Assembly (NCBI GenBank): GCA_963676905.2
Contig: CAXXVE010000001.1
Coordinates: forward strand, 1,984,001 to 2,048,000
DNA from: Oceanispirochaeta sp963676905
GTDB lineage: Bacteria > Spirochaetota > Spirochaetia > DSM-2461
DNA length: 64,000 nucleotides
Direction: 5' to 3'
Below are positions 50,354-59,359 of this stretch, piece by piece. A program made the translations under genes and the position numbers. Every line of letters starts with the position of its first letter. Positions within the stretch are counted from its first letter, which is position 1. The notes under the pieces were generated by a model. It searched no databases. It was not told the origin of the DNA and worked only from the letters and a program-made list of their open reading frames with translations.

Positions 50354-52441
50354 TACCTTGAACTTTCCTATTACGCTGTCCATTTCAGAAATATTTTCCC
50401 GTGTGTCATCGGCAAGTTTGGAGACCATCTGGGCAGATTCGTTTATCTGTGCCGCACCGGCGCCCATTTCGTCCATACTGTTCTGAATCAGTGAGGATAT
50501 CTCCTTCAGGCTGGTCATGGAGTCGGATACGCTGCGGGTGGAGCTGTTCATCTGAACCGACTGTCCCTGAACCGTGTCACCGGCATCTTTCATATCCTTG
50601 AGTGCCGACAGAACCTGTTTGGATCCTTCCTTCTGTTCACTCATGGCGCTTTCAACCTCTTTTACAAGCTGGTCGGTCTCTTCAATTTCATTGATTATGG
50701 TATTGTAGGCCAGACTGGATTCCTTTGAAGCCTCCACAACCTCCAGAATTGTCTGCTCAATATTGCTCAGCTGGGCACCGATGGAGCGCGACTGTTCAGT
50801 GGATGTCTCAGAGAGCTTCCTGATCTCATCGGCCACAACCGAAAATCCACGTCCCGCATCCCCCGCATGGGCCGCTTCTATGGCGGCGTTCATGGCCAGC
50901 AGATTTGTCTGAGAGGCGATTCCTGCGATGATTTTATTGGCTTCCAACAGCATAGCCGACTGAGAGCTGATCTCAACTACGCTCTTTTCAACAGCCTGCT
51001 GTCTTGTCTTGCCGTTGGCGGCAGAGGCGGTAAGGTTGGTAAATCGGCCGGACATTCCAACAACAGATCTTGTGACCATGTCTATATTGCTTATCATCTC
51101 CTGGATTGCCGACGAGGCATGGCTGCTGCTGTTCTCCTGTGCCTCCAGCATCTGGTTGAGCTCCTCGATTGCCCCGAGTATTCCCTCTACCGCAGATGAT
51201 ACATTGCCTGTGCTGTCTCCCTGTTTCTTTGAAAGGTTCCTGACTCCCTGAATATTGGCAAGAATCTGACTGATGGCGCTGGCAGACTCCTGGCTGCTGG
51301 TGGCAAGCTCCTGGCCTATGGTATCAAGTGTACCCTGGGAGTCTTTCAGAACGGAGATGATGTTCTGGAGGTTTCCGATAAACTTGTTGAATCCCTCAAC
51401 AAGGGTTCCAATCTCATCGCCTCTTTCCCTGAACTCAATTCTGCTTGTGAGGTCCGCGTCCCCCGAGGCAATTCCCTTTATGCTTGCAGAAATGACCTGT
51501 ATCGGACCTGCCAGGGTCTGACCGAGAAAAAATGCAAGAACAATACTGATGGCAGTGCCTGCAAGTACAATAAGAATCATATATCCCTTGAGTTTATAGA
51601 TGTCTTCCATGGCACTTTCTTCGGGAACGCTGATGGCAACATTCCAACCCAGATTCCCAACGGGAGTGTAGGCCACAAGTTTTGTAAAACCGTTATAGCT
51701 GTAGCGGTCGATGCTCTTCTCTCCGTTCATCATTCTGACAATCACTTCCGCCAGGGGTTTCAGGCCGGGGTCCTCTTCAGCTGACTTCAGAATATCAACC
51801 TGGCTTTTAACTGTCTCGGGATCAGAGTGGGCTATGGGAACAGAGGAGGTGCTGCTTATGACGAAGTTGGAGGCCCCCTCTCCATTCTGGCTTGCATGGA
51901 GATATTCGCTCAGGTATTCCGCCTGCCTCTGTGCGATAAGAGCCCCTGCAAGTTGATCATTCTCCCAGATCGGAACAGCCATCAATACTGTGAAGAGCCC
52001 CTCTTCTCCTTCCACCGCACTGTATACAGGGTCAGAAATTGAGGGTTCTCCCGTCTCAAAGAGGTTCCGGAGGTAGTCCCTACCGGAAAGGTCAGCTGTT
52101 CTGCCTCCTTCCAGATGGAGGATGCCGTCAAGATCTGCCGGAGACATGGAGTTGAATCCGAGGCGGGCAGCCGATTCTGCCAGTACCGCATACATTTCAG
52201 GAGAGTAGTCCATGGTCACATACCGGCTTATTGCCTTCAGTTCATTGACCTGCTCATCTATCCACTTCTCATATCCCTGGGCAAGAAGATTTGCTTCAGT
52301 CTCAAGTCTTATATAGACTTCTTTCTCCATAATTTTTTTTGCTACAATGTACGAGACACCCAGAAGAGAAACACTGAGAATCAGTGTCAGCAGGGCAAAA
52401 GAGATTATCTGCTTTCCTTTGAGGGACAGCTTCAGTTTCAT
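50351..52441 (-). CDS. Methyl-accepting chemotaxis protein with Cache sensor domain
   Basis: A 696-residue chemoreceptor. Helix 1 at residues about 10-32; a double-Cache-like periplasmic domain to about 275 (YEKWIDEQVNELKAISRY, LSGRDYLRNLFETGEPSISD, NLGWNVAISVPEE); helix 2 at about 280-302; HAMP to about 355; and the signalling coiled coil with tip MNAAIEAAHAGDAGRGFSVV near residue 520. Cache receptors bind amino acids, organic acids or similar small ligands directly. The start is the ATG at 52439-52441 with GGAG six bases upstream; a GTG four codons earlier is possible. Convergent with the efflux operon. Confidence 0.93.
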   Translation of the reverse strand: MKLKLSLKGKQIISFALLTLILSVSLLGVSYIVAKKIMEKEVYIRLETEANLLAQGYEKWIDEQVNELKAISRYVTMDYSPEMYAVLAESAARLGFNSMSPADLDGILHLEGGRTADLSGRDYLRNLFETGEPSISDPVYSAVEGEEGLFTVLMAVPIWENDQLAGALIAQRQAEYLSEYLHASQNGEGASNFVISSTSSVPIAHSDPETVKSQVDILKSAEEDPGLKPLAEVIVRMMNGEKSIDRYSYNGFTKLVAYTPVGNLGWNVAISVPEESAMEDIYKLKGYMILIVLAGTAISIVLAFFLGQTLAGPIQVISASIKGIASGDADLTSRIEFRERGDEIGTLVEGFNKFIGNLQNIISVLKDSQGTLDTIGQELATSSQESASAISQILANIQGVRNLSKKQGDSTGNVSSAVEGILGAIEELNQMLEAQENSSSHASSAIQEMISNIDMVTRSVVGMSGRFTNLTASAANGKTRQQAVEKSVVEISSQSAMLLEANKIIAGIASQTNLLAMNAAIEAAHAGDAGRGFSVVADEIRKLSETSTEQSRSIGAQLSNIEQTILEVVEASKESSLAYNTIINEIEETDQLVKEVESAMSEQKEGSKQVLSALKDMKDAGDTVQGQSVQMNSSTRSVSDSMTSLKEISSLIQNSMDEMGAGAAQINESAQMVSKLADDTRENISEMDSVIGKFKV

Positions 52442-52579
52442 TGTTAACTCCACATGTTTTGATATAGTAAATAATAGTTTATTAAATAATAGTGTTCATC
52501 TAGTTTGATAAAAAAATATACATTATGCTCATTTTTAATCTTCAGTCAATATCTTTAATTTGAGAGACAGGCGGGCAGC

Positions 52580-52608
52580 AATAAAAAGAGGCCGGGAAAA
52601 CCGGCCTC
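52580..52608 (-). terminator. Intrinsic terminator of purC
   Basis: GAGGCCGG (52588-52595) pairs with CCGGCCTC (52601-52608); on the minus strand a run of T residues follows (A run at 52583-52587 on plus). It lies 25 bases beyond the purC stop. Confidence 0.85.
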
Positions 52609-52633
52609 CGCGGTGTTTGATGGCAGCCTGGAT

Positions 52634-53722
52634 TTAATCGATCAGTTCAAGGTCCTTCAGGGCTTCTGTAATCTCGTTCCGTGGTGAATCCGAGAGGGGC
52701 AGTTTTTCTCCTGTGATTTTCTCGGCAAGATCGATATAGAGGCGGCTGACCTCCATCATCTGTTCATCTTTGAGCCTGAAACTTTCAGCCAGAGCCTTGC
52801 GTTCATCCATACGGTTTTTATTCAGCAGAACATCTTTGTCTGGAACGCTGGCCTGCAGCATCTCACGGAAAAACTCTTTGGAGTCTTCACGGATCTCACC
52901 TCTGCTGTAGAGTTCACTGTCCCAGTAGCGCGATGAATCAGGGGTTCCGATCTCGTCAATATAGATCATCTTCCTGTTATCGCCTTTTCCGATGAAGCCG
53001 AACTCGAACTTGGTATCGACAAAGACCTTGCCTATCTTCTCAAGTTCATCGGAAATCAGGTTAAACCCCTCTGTCAGGAGGCGTTCATAGGTCTCCACAT
53101 CCTCACTGCTGCGGAAGTTGAAGACCTCCATATTTGCGATGATCTGGTTTCTTGTTATATTAACATCATCCATTTCCGGAATCCCTTCCACTCCCTCTAC
53201 AATCCCTTTGGTGGAGGGGGTAATAAGGAGTTTGTCCAGCTTCTGGTTTCGTTTCAGGCCGTCAGGCAGAGTGATACCGCAGATCTCCCTCTCTCCTTTT
53301 TCATAGGAGCGCCACATGCTTCCTGTTATATACTGGCGGGCGATGGCTTCGATCATTACCGGTTCCGCCTTGCGGACGATCCACACGAGGGGGTGGGGAA
53401 CATCCACAATATGGTTTCCCGCAAGGCCTTCCTCCTCAAAGCGGGTGAACCAGTAACTTGCAATCGCATTGAGTGCCGCCCCCTTGCCGGGTATCCCTTT
53501 CAGGCCGCCCTCGCTCTGCCATATGCATTCGTATGCGGAGATACGGTCGCTGATAACCATAACTGCAAGCTCTTCATCCTCAAGTCCGTACTTTTCGCAA
53601 AGTCTTGTATTGTCCCTGTCTGTCAGCCAGTAGACCGACCGGACTTTGCCGGAGTGGATCTTCCCTGAATGTCTGATGGGAAGATCGTCAGTACTGATCA
53701 GTGCTTTGTCAAAAATCGCCAT
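52634..53722 (-). CDS. purC: Phosphoribosylaminoimidazole-succinocarboxamide synthase (SAICAR synthase)
   Basis: A 362-residue SAICAR synthase of the long type also seen in Vibrio-like gammaproteobacteria. SGKIHSGKVRSVYWL is the ATP-grasp-like N-terminus, VMVISDRISAYECIW the next conserved block, and EAIARQYITGSMWRSYEKGE, STKGIVEGVEG and the metal-binding YIDEIGTPDSSRYWD follow. It joins aspartate to CAIR in purine synthesis. The ATG at 53720-53722 has AGGGG six bases upstream and starts at the family N-terminus; the frame open to 53869 runs through the promoter and is rejected. A FadR-type palindrome sits inside that promoter. No other pur gene adjoins. Confidence 0.93.
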   Translation of the reverse strand: MAIFDKALISTDDLPIRHSGKIHSGKVRSVYWLTDRDNTRLCEKYGLEDEELAVMVISDRISAYECIWQSEGGLKGIPGKGAALNAIASYWFTRFEEEGLAGNHIVDVPHPLVWIVRKAEPVMIEAIARQYITGSMWRSYEKGEREICGITLPDGLKRNQKLDKLLITPSTKGIVEGVEGIPEMDDVNITRNQIIANMEVFNFRSSEDVETYERLLTEGFNLISDELEKIGKVFVDTKFEFGFIGKGDNRKMIYIDEIGTPDSSRYWDSELYSRGEIREDSKEFFREMLQASVPDKDVLLNKNRMDERKALAESFRLKDEQMMEVSRLYIDLAEKITGEKLPLSDSPRNEITEALKDLELID

Positions 53723-54051
53723 ATAAACCCCTGGTATTGTTGCCCTCAGAAAACTGCGCCTCTCTGGTTCAGTAAGCTGCAGTTCTGTGGTTTTATTCCC
53801 TAATTTATACAGTTGTCTGACAACATTATCAACATGGCTGGCCAGTTTCATGAAAAATATGGAGTACAAAGAGTCACTATGCTGTTTGAGTTTAATTGAT
53901 ATCGGTTCGGGAACTCTTTGTAGAGAAAGAATTATGAAATAAACTAACGTTTGCTAATGGAGCAGGTCTGATTTAGAATTTGTAATCGGGACATCTGCCT
54001 GGAATCCATGCATTACTATATTGATGATCCCGAATCAGGGGGAGCAGAGGG
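53723..54051. other. Divergent region between purC and the stressosome operon
   Basis: This 329-bp stretch contains the purC promoter with its operator (53804-53832). No gene is recognised, although a purC-frame extension stays open to 53869. For the stressosome operon I find no convincing sigma-70, sigma-54 or sigma-28 box; GGGGGAGCAGAGGG provides the ribosome-binding site at 54037-54051. Confidence 0.5.
53804..53832 (-). promoter_or_regulatory. purC promoter with GTTGTCTGACAAC operator in its spacer
   Basis: On the minus strand TTGATA (53832-53827), 17 bp, TATAAA (53809-53804). The 13-bp palindrome at 53812-53824 lies entirely within the spacer and matches the TTGTCnGACAA sites of the GntR regulator region. 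A bound regulator would exclude RNA polymerase. Confidence 0.7.
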
Positions 54052-54870
54052 ATGAGTAACACCGGTAAATCTATTGAGGGGATCAAGGATCTTCATGGAA
54101 ACATTCTCGTCCAGCTGCCTGCACCGGTTATGGCGGTTGATAAAGATTTTAAACTGGTTTTTGTAAATGACGCCGCATGCAGGCTCCTTGGAAAGCGGGA
54201 GGACGAGCTTCTGGGAAAGTTCTGTCATGATACTTTCTGCACCGATCACTGCGGGACGGGTCAGTGCCGCATGAAGAGGGTTATGGAGGGGGAGGAGCCG
54301 GTCTCAGTCCGTAACAGCATCGAAATCAACGGAAGAAGAATACCCATAGAATACACCTCTGATGTTCTGCGCAATGATAAGGGAGAGATCATCGGCGGTC
54401 TCGAGTTTATTATCGATATCAGTGAAGTGGCAGCCAAAGAGGAGAAGCTCAAGGAACAGGGCAGGACGATTATGGAAATCTCCACACCTGTTATTCAGCT
54501 ATGGGACAAGATTCTGGTTCTTCCTGTTGTGGGAGTTGTGGATTCCTACAGGGCCCAGCAGATGATGGACACCATGCTCAACAAGCTTAAGTCAACAGGT
54601 TCTAAAATCATCATCCTCGATATTCAGGGAGTGGCCGCCGTTGACAGTGCGGTTGCCAACCATTTTATTAAAATAGCCAAGGCCACCAGGCTGATGGGAT
54701 GCACCTGTATTCTTTCAGGAATCTCTCCGGCTGTTGCCCAGACTCTGGTGCAGCTTGGAATCGATCTTGGAACTGTCAGGACCAATTCAAATCTTCAGGA
54801 GTCCCTCTCCGATTCATTCAGGATACTCCATTACAGAGTTTTGGATGAGGGAGACCGTTACGGTGAATGA
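54052..54870 (+). CDS. RsbR-like stressosome protein (PAS-STAS)
   Basis: A 272-residue co-antagonist. Residues about 15-130 are a PAS domain (LPAPVMAVDKDFKLVFVNDA) with a striking cysteine set, Cys58, Cys63, Cys67 and Cys72, which could hold a metal or Fe-S cluster. Residues about 150-262 are a STAS domain of RsbR type: ILDIQGVAAVDSAVANHFIK with Ser199 and SGISPAVAQTLVQLGID with Thr231 in the positions of the two phosphorylation sites of Bacillus RsbR proteins. It should build the stressosome shell with the RsbS-like protein and release the RsbT-like kinase on stress. First of five overlapping genes. Confidence 0.87.
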   Translation: MSNTGKSIEGIKDLHGNILVQLPAPVMAVDKDFKLVFVNDAACRLLGKREDELLGKFCHDTFCTDHCGTGQCRMKRVMEGEEPVSVRNSIEINGRRIPIEYTSDVLRNDKGEIIGGLEFIIDISEVAAKEEKLKEQGRTIMEISTPVIQLWDKILVLPVVGVVDSYRAQQMMDTMLNKLKSTGSKIIILDIQGVAAVDSAVANHFIKIAKATRLMGCTCILSGISPAVAQTLVQLGIDLGTVRTNSNLQESLSDSFRILHYRVLDEGDRYGE

Positions 54871-55252
54871 AGAGAGTGGTACTGAATCAGACAAGAGAAG
54901 AATGTATCTGCTTCACGGCTGTCTGGTGATCCCTGTGGGAAGCGATATCGGTGAAGGCCGGGCCCTTCAGCTGGGCAGCAGTATTCTTGAACGCATCGAG
55001 GATGAGGGTGTAAAAAAGGCCATTATAGATCTTTCTGATGTACCGGTACTGGACAGTAAATCTTTTGCAGTCCTCTGCCGGATAGGCAGGATGATTAAGC
55101 TGATGGGAGCTTCAGTCATTTTTACAGGATTTCTTCCAGGAGTTGCTTCAGCTCTGGTGGAGCTGGATGCCGACACTGACTCAATTACAACCTCTTCCAC
55201 TGTAGAGGAGGGGATGGCCCTTCTCAATAACATGCAGGAAGAAGCACAATGA
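54863..55252 (+). CDS. RsbS-like STAS protein of the stressosome
   Basis: A 129-residue single STAS domain protein. LLHGCLVIPVGSDI begins the first strand, and IIDLSDVPVLDSKSFAVLCRI carries Ser65 at the place of the RsbS phosphorylation site, followed by LMGASVIFTGFLPGVASALVE. It is the antagonist that, with the RsbR-like protein, would hold the RsbT-like switch kinase. I choose the GTG at 54863, which overlaps the previous stop by eight bases and has GGGAG nine bases upstream; an in-frame ATG at 54845 is the alternative. The next gene starts inside its stop (ATGA). Confidence 0.85.
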   Translation: MNEESGTESDKRRMYLLHGCLVIPVGSDIGEGRALQLGSSILERIEDEGVKKAIIDLSDVPVLDSKSFAVLCRIGRMIKLMGASVIFTGFLPGVASALVELDADTDSITTSSTVEEGMALLNNMQEEAQ

Positions 55253-55665
55253 ATACAGAAACCGCCCTTTCGGTTTTTCAGGTGGATCACCCCGCTGATC
55301 TTGCATTCATACAGATCAGTGTTAAAGAGATGACCTCTGCTGTAGGGTTCCATTCTATTGAGCAGACTCTGATCGCAGCGGCAGCTTCAGAACTTGCGAC
55401 AAACATCCTGCACTATGCCGGTGCGGGGACTCTAACCATTGAAAAGATTGAGAAAGCCGGCAGGTCGGGTATCCGGATAAAAGCCGAGGATACGGGGCCT
55501 GGAATTGAAGATATCTCAAGGGCTATGGATGAGGATTACTCTACCGGCAGCAGTCTCGGACTGGGGCTTCCCAGCGTTAAGAGGATTATGGACAGCTTTC
55601 AAATCATCTCTGAACCGGGTAAGGGAACCTGTGTCACCGTTGAAAAATGGAGAGTCCTCAGATGA
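55249..55665 (+). CDS. RsbT-like switch kinase (GHKL ATPase)
   Basis: A 138-residue GHKL-fold serine kinase. N-box ASELATNILHYAGAG (about residues 45-59), G1 motif EDTGPGIEDI (about 82-91) and G2 SSLGLGLPSVKRIMDSF (about 103-119) are all present, matching RsbT/RsbW-type kinases. In the model stressosome RsbT phosphorylates RsbR and RsbS, leaves the complex and activates a downstream partner. Here the partner is presumably the hybrid kinase three frames on, since no RsbU phosphatase is seen. Overlaps both neighbours by four bases. Confidence 0.87.
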   Translation: MNTETALSVFQVDHPADLAFIQISVKEMTSAVGFHSIEQTLIAAAASELATNILHYAGAGTLTIEKIEKAGRSGIRIKAEDTGPGIEDISRAMDEDYSTGSSLGLGLPSVKRIMDSFQIISEPGKGTCVTVEKWRVLR

Positions 55666-56246
55666 GGGGGTATGAGACGGCCATTCTCTGTGAGGCAATG
55701 CCCGGAAATAACGGGCTGGGTGGAGACATCGCTCTTGCTCTGGAAGAGCAGGACGGCAGTTTCGTCTGTCTGATTGACGCCCTCGGTCACGGAGAGGCGG
55801 CATGGAAGGCAGCAGAAGCTGCAAGAAAATGTATTCTTGAACACAGAAACGGCAAGCTCATTGATCTTGTTTTGCAGCTGCATACAGATCTTGCCGGAAG
55901 CCGCGGCGCTGCTGTGGCCTGCTGCCGGCTCAGCCTCAGCAGGAACTCTCTTCAGTATACGGGAATCGGTAATATTTCGACCCGGATCTATGGCCTCAAG
56001 AACCGGACACTCATCTCCAGGGACGGGGTTGTCGGATACTCCATCCCGAAACCTGTTCTGCTGGAGGAACCATTTCTTCCTGAGGATACCCTTATTCTCA
56101 GCTCCGATGGTTTGAAAGAACACTTTTCCCTTATTGATCATGGGGACTTTCTAAAGGGCTCCTCCCATGAAACTGCACAGTATATGTTCCGTCATTTCCG
56201 GAAGGAAGATGATGCTTCCTGTATTGTTGTGAGGTATAGAAGATGA
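55662..56246 (+). CDS. RsbX-like PP2C-type serine phosphatase
   Basis: A 194-residue compact PP2C/SpoIIE-family phosphatase. The metal-binding motifs are CLIDALGHGEAAWKAAEAA (Asp and Gly-His-Gly) and LILSSDGLKEHFS near residue 150. YTGIGNISTRIYG is the usual middle strand. It lacks additional sensor domains, as expected for RsbX, which resets the stressosome by dephosphorylating RsbR and RsbS. The start is the ATG at 55662-55664, overlapping the previous stop; an ATG five codons earlier is possible. It overlaps the hybrid kinase gene by four bases. Confidence 0.86.
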   Translation: MRGYETAILCEAMPGNNGLGGDIALALEEQDGSFVCLIDALGHGEAAWKAAEAARKCILEHRNGKLIDLVLQLHTDLAGSRGAAVACCRLSLSRNSLQYTGIGNISTRIYGLKNRTLISRDGVVGYSIPKPVLLEEPFLPEDTLILSSDGLKEHFSLIDHGDFLKGSSHETAQYMFRHFRKEDDASCIVVRYRR

Positions 56247-59200
56247 ATGCGGAAATAACAGATATCGGCAGAATCTCGGTGGACGATCTTCTCCCTCTGA
56301 CCACTGTGAGGCTTAGAATTCTTGAAATGTACCGTGATTTCGGTTTTGGTGATATTGAAGCTGTAGGGATGACTACCGCCCTTTCGGATCTTCTTGTCGG
56401 GGACGATCTGAACTATCTGGTTTCGGAAGTCTCCCTTACTCTTGAGGAGGATGAAAAAGGGCAGGCTCTTGTTATTTCCATAACCCCCTGCAGCGGTGAA
56501 GTTCATGTTCCGGCCAGATTCTTCAGTAAGTCCGGGGTGGAACGGACTGATGATGGAGGTCTGAGCTTCACAGGTAAGGCCTTGCTCCCGGGAACTGCCG
56601 GGTATCCTGTAAAGAGCCTTGTCAGAAAGTGGACGGGACAGTTCCCGGTTCCCTCTCCCGAGGCTCTTGTTATTAATCTACAGCAGAAAAACAGGGCACT
56701 TGAGATGAGCCGCTCAGGAACGGCCGCCCTTATTGATGCCCTTCCCGACCTTACAATTATATATGAGAGGGACGGGACATACAGGGATATCTATAGAGGC
56801 CAGAGCTCACGCCGTTTCCATCTGAAAAGGCCAGGGCGGGGGAACCCGGTTCTTGTGGGCAGAAATGTTGAAGATGTCCTTCCAGCTCCGCAGGCTGAAC
56901 AAATAAGGAAATCCATTGCTGATGTTCTTGAAAGTTCCGGTGCCGTGAGCCTGGAGTACTCCCTTGAAACCGATGGAGGTCTCCGCTGGTATGATGCCCA
57001 CTTCGCTCCCCTTAAGATGCAGAACCGAAAAGAGGACCTTGTGGTCTGTGTGGCCCGGGATATCACCGATCTTAAAAACCTGACAATGGAGCTTGCCTTT
57101 GCAAGGGACGAGGCAGAAGCCGCCACCAGGGCAAAAGGGGATTTTCTTGCCAATATGAGCCATGAGATCCGGACACCCATGAACGCCATTATAGGATTGA
57201 GCACCCTGATCTCAAGGACTGAAATGACAGAGAAACAGCAGGAGTACATCTCTAAGATAGGTCAATCAGCAAAAAATCTGTTAGGCATCATCAATGACAT
57301 TCTCGATTTCTCCAAGGTGGAAGCCGGGAAGATGGATATTGAAGAGGCTGATTTCTGTCTTCATACGACCCTGGAAAATCTTTCAAATCTTATTGGTGAA
57401 AAGGTAAGGGACAAGGGGCTGGAGCTTGTCTTCAGGCAGGACCTCTCCATTCCCGACCGTCTTGTGGGTGATCCGCTCAGACTCGGACAGATCCTTCTGA
57501 ATCTGACAAACAATGCGGTCAAGTTTACAGATGAGGGGGAGATCCTTGTATCCACCCGGCTTCTGGGGACTGAAGACGGCAGGGCCAGAATTCAGTTTGA
57601 AGTAAGTGACACCGGTATCGGCCTTACCAGAGATCAGCAGGGGAAGCTTTTTCAGTCTTTCAGCCAGGCTGACAGTTCAACAACCCGGAAGTACGGAGGA
57701 ACCGGGCTGGGGCTGGCCATCAGTAAGCGCCTCAGTGAACTGATGGGAGGGAGTATCGGCGTCCGCAGCGAGTACGGGCATGGAAGCACCTTTTTCTTTA
57801 CAGTGTCCCTTGGAATCGGAGAAGAGGAGTCAAAAGTCTCAGCACCGGATGAAATTAAAGAGATCAAGGTGTTAATTGTGGATGACAATGAAGCAGCCGG
57901 AGAGGTTCTTCTCTCATATTTGAGGGATTTCTCCTTTGAAGCCAGGTTTGTTTCAAGCGGCGACAAGGCGCTGCGGGAACTTGTTCAGGCAGGAGCCTCA
58001 GGGCAGCGGGAGTACGATCTGGTTCTGATGGATTATCAGATGTCCGGAATGAATGGTTTTGAAACAAGTGTGAAAATCAGAGAGGAGCTGGAGAATGTAA
58101 ATCAGCCCCATATTATTATGATAACCGCTTTCGGACGGGAGGAAATTATAAGGCAGGCTGATAAGATCAGTCTCGACGGGTTTCTTATCAAGCCTGTGAG
58201 CCCTTCCATGCTTTTTGATTCCATTATGCAGGCCTTTGGTAAAAAGAAGGCCGTGGAGAAGGTCTGTCTTGAGAGCACCGGATGCATGCCTGAGGGCTTC
58301 GAAAGGATTCGGGGAGCCCGTATCCTTCTGACAGAAGACAACGAAATAAATCAACAGGTCGCCAGTGAGACTCTGGAGCAGGAAGGTTTTGTTGTGGACA
58401 TTGCAGGTAACGGCCGTCTCGCTCTGGATGCCCTTGAAAAGGAGGCCTATGACTGCGTCCTCATGGATCTTCAGATGCCTGTCATGGACGGTTATGAAGC
58501 ATCGCGTCAGATCCGGATGATATCAGAATTAGACGATATGCCTGTGATTGCCATGACCGCTGATGCCATGGTGGGAGTCCGGGATGAGGTTCTCCGGGCG
58601 GGTATGAATGATTATGTCTCCAAACCCTTTGATCCGGCTCAGCTCTGGGCCGCCCTTGTCAAATGGATTACCCCCCTTTCTTCCCTATCAGAAGCCGAAG
58701 ACCCTGGAATTGCCTCTGTAGAGGCAGCCTCAGAGGAGGTTCCTCCGGGGAGTGATTATATTCCCGACCTTCCGGGGGTCGACCTGAGGGACGGGCTTAC
58801 CCGCCTGATGGGAAATATATCACTCTACCGCCGCCTCATCGGCAAGTTCGCCCTGTCTTTTGCAGGTGCTGCAGATGAGATCCGGGAGCATATTGCCGCC
58901 GGCCGGACCGAAGAGGCTCTTCGCGGAGCCCATACTGTAAAGGGTACGGCGGGTAATCTGGGTTTCAGGGAGGTACAGGAGTCGGCAGGCGCTCTGGAGA
59001 AGGCCATAAGAAAGGATGAGAGCTTCAGATATGAAGAGCTTACTGCTGACCTGGCTGACAAACTGGGAGATGTTATAGATGCAATAGAGTCCTGCCGCTT
59101 ATTTAAAGAGGAGAAGTACCCATCAGACTCTTCTTCCGACGGGGACGGCAGACCTGCGGGAGAGCTCCTTTCGGAACTGGGACGGCTTCTGGGTAAACAG

Positions 59201-59359
59201 CAGCCTCTGCAGTGCGCTCCCATTATTGACGAGCTGGAGAGCCGCTGCCGGAGCAGAGTCGAAAAAGAGTCATTAAAGGGGTTGTCGGATATGATCGGCC
59301 GATACAGGTTCAAGGATGCCCGGGCACTCCTTGAAAACCTGTCGCAGCAGATGCAGTGA
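56243..59359 (+). CDS. Hybrid histidine kinase, stressosome output (PAS-HK-REC-REC-HPt)
   Basis: A 1038-residue soluble hybrid kinase. Residues 1-150 form an unusual N-terminal region with TVRLRILEMYRDFGFGDIEA, reminiscent of a degenerate GHKL anti-sigma-type domain; PAS at about 160-285; dimerisation domain with His307 (NMSHEIRTPMN); ATPase at about 405-525 with DTGIGL and GGTGLGLAIS; receiver 1 with Asp597; receiver 2 with Asp742 (VLMDLQMPVMDG); and HPt with His897 (GAHTVKGTAGNLG). No membrane segment. Last gene of the stressosome operon, it is a plausible target of the RsbT-like kinase. No stand-alone response regulator follows it directly. Confidence 0.9.
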   Translation: MNAEITDIGRISVDDLLPLTTVRLRILEMYRDFGFGDIEAVGMTTALSDLLVGDDLNYLVSEVSLTLEEDEKGQALVISITPCSGEVHVPARFFSKSGVERTDDGGLSFTGKALLPGTAGYPVKSLVRKWTGQFPVPSPEALVINLQQKNRALEMSRSGTAALIDALPDLTIIYERDGTYRDIYRGQSSRRFHLKRPGRGNPVLVGRNVEDVLPAPQAEQIRKSIADVLESSGAVSLEYSLETDGGLRWYDAHFAPLKMQNRKEDLVVCVARDITDLKNLTMELAFARDEAEAATRAKGDFLANMSHEIRTPMNAIIGLSTLISRTEMTEKQQEYISKIGQSAKNLLGIINDILDFSKVEAGKMDIEEADFCLHTTLENLSNLIGEKVRDKGLELVFRQDLSIPDRLVGDPLRLGQILLNLTNNAVKFTDEGEILVSTRLLGTEDGRARIQFEVSDTGIGLTRDQQGKLFQSFSQADSSTTRKYGGTGLGLAISKRLSELMGGSIGVRSEYGHGSTFFFTVSLGIGEEESKVSAPDEIKEIKVLIVDDNEAAGEVLLSYLRDFSFEARFVSSGDKALRELVQAGASGQREYDLVLMDYQMSGMNGFETSVKIREELENVNQPHIIMITAFGREEIIRQADKISLDGFLIKPVSPSMLFDSIMQAFGKKKAVEKVCLESTGCMPEGFERIRGARILLTEDNEINQQVASETLEQEGFVVDIAGNGRLALDALEKEAYDCVLMDLQMPVMDGYEASRQIRMISELDDMPVIAMTADAMVGVRDEVLRAGMNDYVSKPFDPAQLWAALVKWITPLSSLSEAEDPGIASVEAASEEVPPGSDYIPDLPGVDLRDGLTRLMGNISLYRRLIGKFALSFAGAADEIREHIAAGRTEEALRGAHTVKGTAGNLGFREVQESAGALEKAIRKDESFRYEELTADLADKLGDVIDAIESCRLFKEEKYPSDSSSDGDGRPAGELLSELGRLLGKQQPLQCAPIIDELESRCRSRVEKESLKGLSDMIGRYRFKDARALLENLSQQMQ

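Noticed and set aside
53723..53869. 49-codon N-terminal extension of purC
   Set aside because: It covers a clear -35/-10 promoter with operator, and the family begins at the ATG at 53722.
53940..53956. AACGTT-centred motif resembling a LacI-type operator near the stressosome promoter
   Set aside because: Symmetry fails right outside the central six bases, unlike the 20-bp dyad at 33387-33406.
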